From contig BRXU01000057.1 in the NCBI GenBank assembly GCA_030267565.1, forward strand, positions 37,501-101,500: a stretch of 64,000 nucleotides of DNA, in the 5' to 3' direction. The notes beneath the pieces are model-generated. The model saw nothing but the letters and a program-made list of their open reading frames with translations. It was not told where the DNA came from and did not search any database. Every line of letters begins with the position of its first letter. Position 1 is the stretch's first letter. Origin of the DNA: Pleodorina starrii. Taxonomy: Eukaryota > Chlorophyta > Chlorophyceae > Chlamydomonadales > Volvocaceae. Positions 9,938-21,351 of this stretch are shown here, one piece after another. Made by a program: the position numbers and the translations under genes.

Positions 9938-11364
9938 AAGCCACTGTGGTGGCAGCGCCTTGAAAGATGCAACAACATCACACTGCACATGTGCTGCAAT
10001 TGCGGTACATATGGTTGCAAAACGTACGGAAACCGGGGTGACAGATGACAGGACGTCAGGGCACAGCAGCTTCATAGTTTACGTACCGGCAGGCTCTATC
10101 TGAATACACCGGAGCAACGAACCTTTTTGCAGTGGACCTACTGGGATAGCTGGTGCATGCATGCAGTTCTGTGCTCATGTCTCCCTGGACCCGCCTGTAA
10201 TCTCCTGGCTTTGCCGAGACTGACGTGCTGACCGACTGGGCTTTGATAGAGCAAGCGAGACGGGAAGCGGGGACCGGCTGCCAAGGGCCCTTGCACTGCA
10301 GGAGACCTCAGCCCAGCAACATACAGGCCGCGCATGAGCGGTGCCCCCAGCCGCCCACCATCCAAACTCCCGCGTGGCCACCCCAATCAAACAGAAAAGC
10401 CCCCCGCGGCGCGACCCAACCCTTCACCGCCCACCACCAACAGGTCATCGCCACCGACCACCACCAACAACAACAGGTCACCACCGACAACAGCACCCGA
10501 GCCACCGCACCCAACAGTGGCGACCCAAACCGAGCGGGGGGCCGGCGGCGGCCCGGTAGCGGGCCCACCCCCGGACGGACAATCCCCCCAGGCCTCGTCG
10601 CTGGCCGCCGGACCCGGCCTCCAGCCGGCGCCCGCGGGCGGCCCGCCGCTGGCCGAGCCGAGTTTGGAGGCATCGGTGGCGAGAAGTCGGGGAAGGGTTG
10701 ATTGTGGGTGTCAGGTCCTTCGAGGGAGGCAGGCGGGGAACTAACTGCTATGAAAGCTGAAGCTCTACTGAGTGAAAGTCAGAATGCCTGTAACGAGGGA
10801 GCTGAAGCGCAACGAATCAACTCGCCATTCGATTACAGTTTGTACGACAGCGAGTTTCACAGAACCAGGCCTAGAGGCTCTGATCGCTGAGCTCGCTCCG
10901 TCGCATCTAAGTCAACGCACTGCACATAACGTACACCATTGTGGTCGAGGCCGCCGCCCATGGAAGGCATGCCTGCGCAGGACGCCCAACCGACCAGATA
11001 GAGACGACACGGCGGCCCAGCAGAACAACACCGAAAAAGCAACAAAACTTCGGTGCTGCTCCATGATGTGAAATGCGCAATCTTCCCTTGTAACATACAG
11101 TACATATTGCTTCCTACCTTCAACCTTCTCTTCTTCCGACCGCATGTACGGTCAAGGAGCTGTTTCATGAGGAGTGCGGCGCTTCGCACGCAATAAACGT
11201 TTAAGCTGTACGCACGCAGTTCTAAAGTGTCAGACTGACAGTAGCAGGTACCTCAGCTAACAAGGGGAAAAGTGATGATTCAGAGTCCGCCGGCGCTGCA
11301 TACCGAATTACCGATCCGTCACATATGCAGTTACAAGACCGTTAAATAGTTTTTAGCGCTGGCA
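9938..11364. other. Upstream region of gene 1; no confident gene
   Basis: A plus-strand frame of about 155 codons at 10225-10701 and overlapping frames are rich in Pro, Thr and Gln. The bias comes from a C/A-rich tract at about 10340-10510, so I do not call a gene; it could be a remnant of a retroelement ORF1. The last few hundred bases should hold the promoter and 5' UTR of gene 1, but I see no convincing TATA element. An in-frame TAG seven codons before 11365 separates this region from the coding frame. Confidence 0.4.
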
Positions 11365-14300
11365 ATGAATCTAGAACCGGAATCTGGTGAGCCCTTGGCA
11401 GCGGCGTTGCCCTCAAGGCAAAGTCGTCTGCACTACTCGTTCCTCAAGCTGAGCTTACCACTTCACCTGCACAATGAAGAAGACGACGATTATGGCTCTA
11501 CAGTGATTAATGGTAAGACTTTGTGTTGAGTTTTGAGCGCCGCTTCTCAAGCAAATCCTGAAGGCAATGCCAGGAGCGTCGTTTGTCATTTACTGTGATT
11601 TTCAGTCATGCATTCATGGTTTCACCACAACCGAGGTTCGAATTAGCGCTTCGGGGAGAAGTGTCACCGGGATTGTTTGCTTGCTCACAAAGTTTTTTCG
11701 ATGTATGGCAACGTCGCAACGACGCTTGCAGGTCGTGGTACAGAGTCGGAGACCAGCCTGGAGCTACCATCTGAAGATGGAGATGTCGACAGCCCCAGCT
11801 CCGATAGCGGCTGTAACTTCGGGAGCGATGGAGGCGACTGTTCGGAGCCGGACGGCGTGGGCAAACCGCTGGACGACGGCCCGCTTACAGACAGCGGTAT
11901 CCCTAGGTTCCGGCAACCAATCCAGCGTAACCACGCTCGGCGGGAGTCGTTATCGTCGTTGCTTGCAACGTTCGGCCCAAATAACGATTTCGGCGAAGGC
12001 AATGATGGCCTGACCCAGCAGCAGCGGCGAGAACAAGTGCGTGTCAGCGAGAGCGGGGACGGGGAGACCTTGGGGCGAACGTTGGGATGAACAGGTTTCG
12101 TCGGGTATTGCAAAACAAGTGCGCCAACGGTGTCGTGTAATCGCGGGCTTTGCTCCAGGAAACAGGAGCCGTTGCATGTAGGTGCAATTTCTGTGAACGT
12201 CCAGAGCTCACCTGGGGATCTTGTGAACATGTACGACAGTCTCGCGTTGCAATGGCGAGATGTAATGGCACTTTGCGCCGCACGGTTCTGTTGCCTCCAC
12301 CTGCTCGCGTGAGCGCACAGAGAGTGCGTCGCGGTGCCACTCAGCAGCAGCAGCCGCTCGCCGAGCACAGGGCCAGTTCCCCCGGCTCTCCAGCCCCTCG
12401 TATCTCGCCGCTGACGTGACCTGACCCGATCCCTTCCGCCGGCCCCCCTCCAGGCCCAGATTGACCGGGCCAGCGAGGCAGTCCGCGAGGCGCTGGTGTC
12501 CAAGAAGCTGCTGGACGCCAAACTGTGCGGGGCGAGGATACCAGCCCACCACCTGCATCGCCAGCACCAGCACAGCAACCACCACCAGGCAGCAGCCGGG
12601 CTGGGCTCGCCAAGCTGGCATACCCACTCCCTCCCACACGCAATGCCGCACGCGACGCTTCCTGCCCCAGGGGTGGCCGCCCGTGCATCCGTCTCGCCGC
12701 TCGACCGCACGCCGCGTTCCTCCTCGCCCGGCTTAGCGGAGCTTGTGGCCGGGGGCGTGGGCGGCGCTGGAAGCATGCGCACTCTTGGGGCTGTGAAAGG
12801 TGGGAGCGCCGTGACGGCCTCGCACCTCTCGCATGCGCACAGCCGAACCCACACCGCCGCGTCTGCGCCCAACAGTCCAATGGCTGCAGCGGCCCTGCGC
12901 CGCCGGCAGCTGATGCAAGCTGCACGTGGCGGTGGAGGCGGAGGCGGAGGGGCGAATGGAGCCGCGGCACACCATCCCGGGGTCTCCACGGCTGAACGGC
13001 GGCGCAGTACCTGGCGGCGTAACAGCATCGCAGGGACAGACACGGGGGCCTCGCTGCTGGCTGCCTCGACGTCAGACCACCACGCGGGAAGCGGTGCACG
13101 CGGTCATGGTGGAGGAGAGGGCATCCCGACCAGCACCGGCTCTATGTCGACGTCAACGATGCCGCTGATGTGCGGCGCGGAGCTTCTGTGCCCGGGCGCA
13201 CGGGCCGGGGAGGGGGGCGGCGGCGGGACGAGCGACTGGGAGGAGGAGTTTTGTGAGGACGGCTCTGACGGGGTGGTGGACCTGGGCAGCCTGGTGCGAG
13301 GGGAGCGACGGAGGCTGGCCAATGTGCGGAGCAAGGTGAGGGAGGGCGAGGGGGGAGGGGAGCTGGGAGGTGTGCATGTTTAGCTGCTCGCTGGGCCGCT
13401 CAGCGCCGGCCCACCGCCTCAGGCCGCCTCGGCGGCTGCCGCCCTAACCTATCTTCCGGTCGCGTGCTGGAGCCAAATGTCGCGAGTGCATGCGATCATG
13501 GGGTGTGGACAGGTGGCGCTGGAAGGCGGCGGGAGTCCTAGCCTGGCCACTGCCCGTCTCCCGACCCTTCTCCCGCTCCGCCCTGCCCTCCCTCCTCCCG
13601 ACCAGGTGACCGACATGCTCCGCTCCCAGCAGCGCTACCAGGGTCTGCTGGCGAGTAGGCCCGCCGATCCGTCCGCAGCGCTGACCCTCACCGCTGAGGA
13701 GCTGACTGCCTCAGTCATCCCCACCGCTGCCCGACCGCCGGCGGGGGTGGAGCTCAAAGTGCCGCCGGACGACATCCGCTTCAGCGGAGTCAAGCTGCGC
13801 TTCCTCATGGGCCTGCTGGAGGTACGGTATGCAGGAGTGGGCGGGGCGGGCGGGCGGGAGGCGGGGCTTGGAGGAGAGGGGCGCCTTGAAACTGGAGGCT
13901 TCGGGGGTTGGCTGCGGGAAGGGTGGTGGGGTGGGTAGGTGTGTTTTTGATTCTCGTGGGGCCACAGAGCTCAAGAGAGCACCGGAGAGGGTTCTTGGGA
14001 GAGTGGGGCATGCTTGACACCTCCGTCAGATGCCGAAACCACCCAGCGATACAAGAGCAGAAGGCAATGGCAGTGCGGCTGTGTAGGTGCACTGACGATG
14101 GCTTATCCGTTAGCTGCCCTACACGCTCACGCATTGCGGCGAGACCCACCTGCAAGCAAAGAAGCTAACGACCAGCTCTGATGACAGCTCCTGAAAGCAA
14201 TAACAAAAACGTGTGCACAAGGCCATGGCGAGGAGTGTGGGGAGGGGGCAAAGGCGGCCCCATTGTATATACAGTCGCCGCCGCAGTACTAGTGCACGAG

Positions 14301-17300
14301 CAAATGCGCAAGCAAAAAAAAAGGTGAAGAACAACAGCAACAAAGAACAAAGAAACGAACAGGAACAAGCTAGCAATCGTATGTGTGCATGCTTGTGTGG
14401 GTTGTCGGTGGGCGACTGGTTATCTGGCTGGCTGGCTGGCTGGTTTGGGAAGGTGCCATTTCCTGCTTTTTTACGGTCGTTACGTCGGCTGTGTTGATTC
14501 CACGTGGGTGTGAGCAGCTGAGCAGCTGATCAGCCAGTCCAGTCCGCAGCCCAACCGCAGTCCAGATCCACGCGCCAGCCATGGATGCGGTGCAGGCAGC
14601 CCCTCACCCTCGCGTATGATTATCGGCCTTGGCTCCCCGTTCCTTGCCCCTTGCTTTCTCCTGCCCGCTTTCCCACGTCTGCCTTCGCCTTTATTGCCCT
14701 TTCATCCTGTTCGTCCTGTTCACCCTCCCTCCTCCATCCTGCCATCGCTCGTCGAATTTCTACCCCCATTGTCCCCAGGCTCTCGAGCAGCAGCCCGGTC
14801 TGTGCGGCAGTACCTCGGAGCTGGTGTCCCGCCTGGTGGTGCCGCTGACTGCCGACCACCGCTGCCGGCTGCTGGATCTGATCCCTCCGGAGCTCAGGGG
14901 GCAGCCGCACCACTACATTTGCCACGCATGGACCTGCAGTGCCCGGGAACTGCTGCGCACACTGCGGAGGGAGATGCTGCCAACGCCACCGCCGCCAACG
15001 CCTCCGGCCCCGCCGCAACCGCAGGCCGGCAGCAGCAGCAACGCGATGGGCGCTGCAGCGGGGCTGGGGTTGGGGAAGGCGACGGCGCGGGCAGCAGCAG
15101 CAGCAGCAGCAGTCGCAGGGACAGGGTCCGGGACCACTAGAGCCCCCGCAGCTTCGGGTCGGGGCCTCAAGGGAGGTGGTGGCGGGAGCAGCGGTCGGGA
15201 TGCTGGCTTGGCGACATCATCAGCCGCAGGGAGGAGTGTTGCAGGCGCGGTGGGCCCCCCTGACCCGCAGCACCGTGTGGGCCGACACGGGGAGCAGGTG
15301 GACCGTGCGCAGTGTCCGGGATCAGTTGGCGGGGGCCGAGTGCCGGGCGGCCTGGCCCCCGGAGCTCACCTACCACAACTGTCGCCCTTGGCGCCCGCCT
15401 TGGCTTCGGCCCCGGCCCCGGCTGCTGGCCCCCCTGGCGTGCGGAGGCCGCCCTCAGCCGCCTTCGAGGCCACCGTTGCGCTGCGGGCCGACGTGGACGT
15501 GGGGGCTGGGGCGGGGACAGAGGCGGCCGAGGCAGGGAGGAGCACCTTCCTGCCCAGTATTGCGGCCGCCGCTGGGGCAGGCGGTGGCGGCGGAGGCAAC
15601 GCCGGCACTCCTGGCTGCTGTGGGCCGAGGGGTGTGTCGACCCCCGGGGGGATCCCGGCGACGGCAGCGACAAGCCCGAGCTGGGCGGGGACCGACGCGG
15701 GGGAAGGTGGCTGGGAGCAGCAGCGAAGGTCGCAGGAGGCTTGGAAGCGCCTACATAAGACGTACAAGGTGTGTGGGCACGCGTGCTCCTCTTGTGCTGT
15801 TGGATATCGGCAGGGTTCAGAGGCCTCGAACGAGCCCCTATTGGCTGCGACCCGCGTCACCACTGTTGCTGGATAGGGTGGGACCGCGCAGCGCTGTGGC
15901 CTTTCCCAGTTGGACGCCGGGGCGCCTCGACCCGGCTGTCAGATCCCTTCCAGCGCACTCCTCTTGACCGGACTGACTAGGGCGCAATCCGACTCCCGTC
16001 GCGCTTTTCTGTGCACGCGTCTCTTTACCAACCCGCGCCCCCACTTATCACTCGTCCGCTCTTTTATCCTTGCCAACTCCCCTGCTGTCTCGCTCAAGCC
16101 CCCCTGCCCTGGGCTGCTCCCATCTTCCTTGCCGCGCTGCTGCCCCGCCGCTGCCCGGCCCCACACCCCGCCCTGCTCTCCGCCCACCGGACCGCACCTA
16201 TATCGGATTACCGGTCAGTTACCTAAAGCAATCGCCTTGTGTGTGTCTGCCTGCCTGTCTGCCTGCCTGCCTGTCTGCCTGTCCTCAGGAGGAGCTGGAG
16301 CTCGCTCTGGATCAGGTGGTGTGGATCGACCTGGTGTGCAACAACCAACACTCGGCAGTAAAGAAGGACTACGGAAAGGTAGCGAGCTGTGTGTGCCGGG
16401 TTGTCTGTGTGGAGGAACGGGGGAGAGAGGGGGAGGGGCAGGAAGGAGGCAGGGCAAGGGGCCCGGGCTGCTGATAACATGGCGATCCCTTCAGGACCCC
16501 CTTCATGTCGCTCTGTAGCTCCCATACTGCAATGCCGGGCATGTGCCACACACACATACCCCCGCCCGCCCGCACGGACCCGAGGAGGAGCTGAAAGAGG
16601 CCCCGACTGCCCATTGGCCAGGTCCTCGTCGGTCCCGTACCCGCAACCCCCCTCGCTCAGCCATGCAAAAACCGGCCGCCCGCATCCGTCCCCCCCGCGC
16701 CCCTCCTCCACTTCTTTCGCCGCTTCCGTCCCTTCGCCGCGGTCCCTTTCTTATCTACCCTTCCCCACCCCCACGGCCCCACCCCTTCCCCCCTCCGGCC
16801 CCCCTCCCCCCCTGCTTAGATTGCCCGCACCGTGGTGTCGTGCGGCTCCACGGTGCTGGTGCTGGACCCCGAGCTGACGGCGCTGGGCCGCACCTGGTGC
16901 CTGTACGAGGTGATGCACTGCCTCAGGTGCAAGAGACACCTCAAGGTATTCAGGACGCAGCAGCAGCAGCAGCAGCAGCAGCCTCCTGCTCGGGCCCCTA
17001 TGTCGCCCCAGAGGGGGCACAGGCAGACGGGTACGCCCCGCGGCAAGGCAGGGGCTCCGGCACTGGCGGCTGGAGGCGACGGTGCGTCCTGGGCCGGAAG
17101 TGGGAATGACAAGGGCGCCAAGAAAGCCATTGGCGGCGACCTTGTTGCTGCTGCGGCCGCTGCAGGGGCTGCGGGGCCCGATGCCGGTGCGGCGTCTGGC
17201 TTCCCCCGCGGCGGCTGCGGCTTTGCCAGCGAGTGCGACCGGCGGTGGGACCGGGCCGTTGAGAGCCTCAGCATCGTGGACAGCCGGGCCAGCTGCGAGG

Positions 17301-20300
17301 CGGACAGGGTGGGCATACTGCAGGTGAGGTGCGGGCCGGGGGGTGAGGGGGAGGAGGAGGAGGGGTAAGAGAGCGGAGCTGCGGAGGTGGGTAGGCTGGG
17401 CATACCTGCGACACCGCTACGGCATGCCATGCACTGAAGCTACCCTAGTCAACCAGCCCACCCATGTCCCACCTACCGCCGTTTATCACCCTGGAAACCC
17501 ACGGTATGCCCCACCTCGCTGCCGTCCCGCCCGGGCCCCGCCCGCCCGGCAACCCTCACGCTATCGTATGCCTCCCCCACCCCCCGCCCTCCCTGCCCTC
17601 CCTCCTGCCCTCCCGCCCGCCCCGCCCTGCCCCCCCTCCCTGCCTGTTTCAGGAGGTGCTGTCCAGTGTGGGCACTGCCTACGTGGACGAGGTGGTTCGT
17701 GCGGCGCTGCGGCTGTCCAACTCGGATCGGGCCCAGCAGCTGGCCCTGCGGAGGGCGCAGCTGAGGAGCACACTGGAGCTGCTGCAGCCGGATCCCGCTG
17801 TCATAGGCACTGAGGAGTACGAGAGCAACCTGGCGCGATGCAGGGAGCACCTCACGGTACGTGGGGGCAGGGGGGGAGGGGCGGGGGGGCAGAAAAACGA
17901 GATCGCAGTGAAGGGACGGAGACGGCATAAGCGAGCGGACCCTTAACCCAGCAATAACTCACGTAACTGTAACTTGAACGTAACTGTTAACTTATCAAGA
18001 CCGGACGCGCAGCGACCGCGTCGCCGCCAGACCAACCCAGACGGACAAGTACGCGCGACAGCACAACAACAGCACGAGTGCCCAGACGACATGTTCCGAC
18101 AATTTGTAGATTCATGCGCGCTCAGTGAAGAAGTCAGGAGCGCAAAAAATGCGTGTGAGTGCGGCAGTTGCGAAAGAGAGAGAGAGAGACAGGACGACAG
18201 GCAAGTAAAGCAGAAGCACACGAACCCCAAAGAACGAGGCGAGGCGGCAACGCGGTGCAAGAGAGTGCGGGAGGGGAGAGCGAGGCAGGGGTACATGGGG
18301 CGCGGAACGGCAAAATGTACGATCATGGAGACAGACGAGAAGAGGACAAAAAGTTACGGCAAGGACGAAAATGGGAAAGGGGCGAAAGGCAGGACTGGGG
18401 GCCGGGTGGCGGACCGTAAGGAGTCGGCTCCCCACCACACCGGCCGAGCGCGCAGGCTACCACGCATGAGGGGCACTGGGCGGAGGGTGAAGGGGAGGGG
18501 CAAGACGACGTAGGACGGACATATCACAATGTCACATCTAGTCAGCAATCATGTTGGCTGCCGGCAATGTCTTGCGTCCCGCCCCAGCCCCTAGTGGGCA
18601 TGTCTGGGTGCACAGGCGGCGGAAACTGAGACAGCTCCTGAACAGCACAGCGCGGCACAGCCCGGCGAAGCGGGGTACCGCACCTGTGTCTCTGCAAAGC
18701 AAAAGAAGGACGACGGCAGAGCGAAGCGGAGAAAGGGCGCACATGTGTTGGACGGAAGGCGGGGGGGTGGAACGCAGGGGCCAGGTGCGCAGGCAGCAAG
18801 GGCGGAAGGAAGGAACGCACCAGAACAGCGCAGTACTCCCAACTCAGCTGAACCCAAGGCGGCGCGGGGCGGTGCGGCCGAACCAAGGAATGGGGGTCAA
18901 AGGGCTCGGACGGCGGCTGCACGGAAAGGAGAGGAGAGGAAAAGCGATACGGTTGACGGAGTGGACGGGTATGCACTATGATGCACTGTGCTGTGTACTT
19001 TGCGTGGGAGGGATGCGGTGTCGTTTTCTTACCACTTCAAAGGAGGCGCCGCTTCTCTGACTCGTCTGTGGTGTCCCATATGAACTCGCATTTTCCATCT
19101 TCGGTTTTACGGTACTGTGGCGCTTTAGTAAGTCATTCGACGAGTTCCGGTCGCTTCCGGCTGGCGTGGTTTCTCAGTACCGGTTGACACCACCCATAAC
19201 TTTGTCCCTCCTCCCTCAACCCCCTTCCCCCCTCCCCTCCCCCCCCCCCCGCCCCCCTCCCTTTCCTCTCGCTTCGTCCCTGCATGTCCCTGCATGTCCC
19301 TGTCCCCCTCAGTCAGTCCTCCAGCAGCACTACCCCGAGGACCTGCTCCGCTGCATCATCCCGGGCGACTATGTGTCGGACAGCGCCCGGTGCTGGGACA
19401 TGCTGTGCATATTCGCGCAGGTGCTGGACCGGGAGCAGTTCAGGGAGGACGCAAAGGTGCTGAGGAACATGGCGTGGCTCATATTCAAGAGGTGGGGAGG
19501 GGGAGGGTGCGCGGGAGTGTGTGTTTGTGTGTGTGTGCCGAGGTGCCGAGGTGGGGGGCTGGCTGGCTGTGTGCGAGCGCGGGAAGGGAGGAGAGGGCAC
19601 CGCCGCCGCCGCCCCGGGAGTGGCTCCCGCTACTAGGTAGTGGGTTGTGGGGGGTTACGGGGGGTGGGTTGCGGCGGGTGAAGATCTTCATCACGCGGAC
19701 TGCGTGGGTGTCCGTTCGGCGGCCGGCGCACCCACACCTGCTCCCTGCCCACTTGCCCCATCACCCTGCCACATCAATATGCTGTGTCTAGTCGCTGCAG
19801 AGGTGTATTCGGAAACGGATGGAATGGTGGGGGAATCTGAGGACGCCACCCCCTGTCCGTAGCTGTACCGTAGGTGCGCCTGATCGTCGCGAAGGCCTAA
19901 AATTGGCAATTATTTTTGAAAGACGCGATGCCCTGGAAGGAATTAATTTTGAAAGTCGCGCATCCTGGCCCACGGGGTCTTTGACAAATCGAAAACACCC
20001 AGGACACGGTCAAATGGAGGCAATCCTGCAACTGTAGCCATCGGACTTCTCTGCCAGTGTTTAATTCCCTCCCGGAAGGCGGTTTGGGGTGAGGGGAGGG
20101 CGTGTGGGTACGCTCGGCTGCCCCCCACATGACCCAGGAATTATTTTTCAAACTTGCGAAACCCTCAACAAAAATATTTAAATCTGCGCGACTTTGCAAG
20201 ATTTTCCAAATAATTATTTACGCGATCGCGACGATATCGTGAAGGTACGGTATACCGGTTGTGACCCGCCCCCACCACCCACCCACTATTTCCGCCTTGT

Positions 20301-20496
20301 CGGGCAGCCGAAGCTCACCCTACCCCACATTACCCCACCTCGCACCGCACCTCACCTCAGGCACAGCAAGCGCTATATCGACGTGCTGTACGAGAAGGAG
20401 CTGGAGAACTGGCTCATCGACAGTCTGGAGCACGACCGCAAGTGGCGGAGGACGCAGGCGAAGCTCAAACACGACGCGCAGAAGAAGTGGAACTAG
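11365..20496 (+). CDS. Large protein with a TIR-like (HAW / WID-NNQH / WCLYE) domain
   Basis: Exons are 11365-11512, 11732-12036 (11693 is an in-phase alternative start), 12454-13335, 13606-13821, 14779-15768, 16289-16378, 16820-17323, 17653-17856, 19313-19491 and 20361-20496. All junctions are GT-AG and in phase, giving about 1,217 residues. The ATG has an in-frame TAG seven codons upstream. Exons 1-3 are acidic, then Ser/His/Gly-rich and probably disordered. Exon 5 carries HHYICHAWTC (HAW near residue 566) followed by a long Ala/Gly/Pro insert. Exon 6 has VWIDLVCNNQH (near 860) and exon 7 has VLVLDPELTALGRTWCLYEV (near 890-908), followed by polyglutamine. The C-terminus is helical and charged. 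Similar HAW...NQH...RxWCxxE domains occur in algal, protist and fungal proteins with TPR or ankyrin repeats, and WCLYE resembles the TIR box holding the catalytic Glu. A signalling or NAD-related role is inferred only. Confidence 0.8.
13375..13631 (+). repeat. Source copy of the 257-bp duplication (intron 3 / exon 4 of gene 1)
   Basis: This is the functional-context copy of the segment at 9681-9937. It contains the 3' part of intron 3, its C-rich tract, the CAG acceptor ending at 13605 and 26 bases of exon 4. Because the segment makes sense here as a splice junction, this is taken as the original. Confidence 0.85.
16961..16982 (+). repeat. CAG run in gene 1 exon 7 (polyglutamine)
   Basis: Seven CAG codons and flanking bases code for a glutamine run between the TIR-like WCLYE segment and a proline-rich linker. 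Similar runs are common in volvocine proteins. The repeat keeps the frame and is likely length-variable. Confidence 0.8.
17857..19312 (+). other. Long intron 8 of gene 1
   Basis: At 1,456 bases this is the longest intron of gene 1. It starts GTACGT and ends in a C-rich tract with CAG at 19312. It contains a short GA run near 18174-18190 and purine-rich sequence. No additional exon that keeps phase and looks conserved was found. Its length suggests an inserted, now unrecognisable element. Confidence 0.5.
19895..20235 (+). repeat. AT-rich motif cluster in gene 1 intron 9
   Basis: About five imperfect copies of a motif close to GGAATTATTTTTGAAAGTCGCGA lie in a 340-base stretch (near 19906, 19938, 20137, 20169 and 20203), the last two more diverged and partly inverted. 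The block is much richer in AT than its surroundings. It may be a small non-autonomous element, or a tandem or fold-back remnant, within the intron (19492-20360). Confidence 0.55.
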
Positions 20497-21346
20497 GGCG
20501 AGAGCGACCGCCCGTGCGGGTGGGGGCAGGGCGCGGAGTGGAGCAACTCGGGGAGGTGGCCGTGCCACGTCCGACACATATTGCGCTGTCGGAAGTCTGC
20601 TTGTCCGTGCTGCGGAGCGGCGGCAGGTGGCGTTCAGAGGCAGGTGCGTGCGGACGGCGCACCGAGGCGCCGGTTCCATTTGTTTGTTTGGATTGGTGCG
20701 GTGCGGTGCAGAACACCCACCTCGACGTTGGGTTGCGTGCGGGAGCCTGGGAAGGGATGCGATGCGGTGCGGGGAAGGGTTTGCGGCCTGGCTGATGCAA
20801 CCATCCGACCCGACCCGGCCCGACTTGCTTTTACGGCATCGAACCGCATCGCTGCTGCGACCGCGGTCGTTCGCTGCCGCGTGTGGGTTCCGGCCCGAGG
20901 AAGGTCCTTCCGCGATCACAACTGTTCAATAAGAGAAAGCATACCTCTCAGGTGAGGCCCCGTGCAGTCGGGCGCCCCTTGCAGTTGGGTATGGGACAGT
21001 GACGTGACTTGGGTGTCACCCAGCTCACACAGCAGGCTCGAAGGCAGACCGGTTCGGGCCACCAGCTGTGGCTGCACTGCCGTCTCACTGCTTCCCCAGA
21101 TGGGAACCCCAAACCCGTGAGCGGGTTACGTATGGGGTATAACAATAAGCTCACAGTGCCGCCCGCAGACGGCTGCCCATTGCACGCCGTGCGGAGCACT
21201 GCATACACTGATACACAAATTATGGTATGTACGGACTACGGACTACTTGCGCATTCGGCTTTTGTATGGCTATTGAACACGTGGGACTGGCTGCTTTCGT
21301 TGATTGATAATCGTACCGGACTCTGCCGGCATATCAACTTGCGGCG

Positions 21347-21351
21347 TGTAA
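21347..21351 (+). terminator. Candidate poly(A) signal TGTAA for gene 1
   Basis: This is the first TGTAA after the gene 1 stop codon at 20494-20496. TGTAA is the usual polyadenylation signal in Chlamydomonas. It would give a 3' UTR of about 0.85 kb, a plausible length for this group. No transcript evidence is available. Confidence 0.4.

Noticed and set aside
10225..10744. Proline/threonine-rich frames upstream of gene 1
   Set aside because: They arise from a C/A-rich tract open in several frames at once; no gag-like or other domain is visible.
11685..13043. Minus-strand open frame of 452 codons
   Set aside because: It lies antisense to exons 2 and 3 of gene 1 and crosses intron 2. High GC keeps antisense frames open, and no motif was found.
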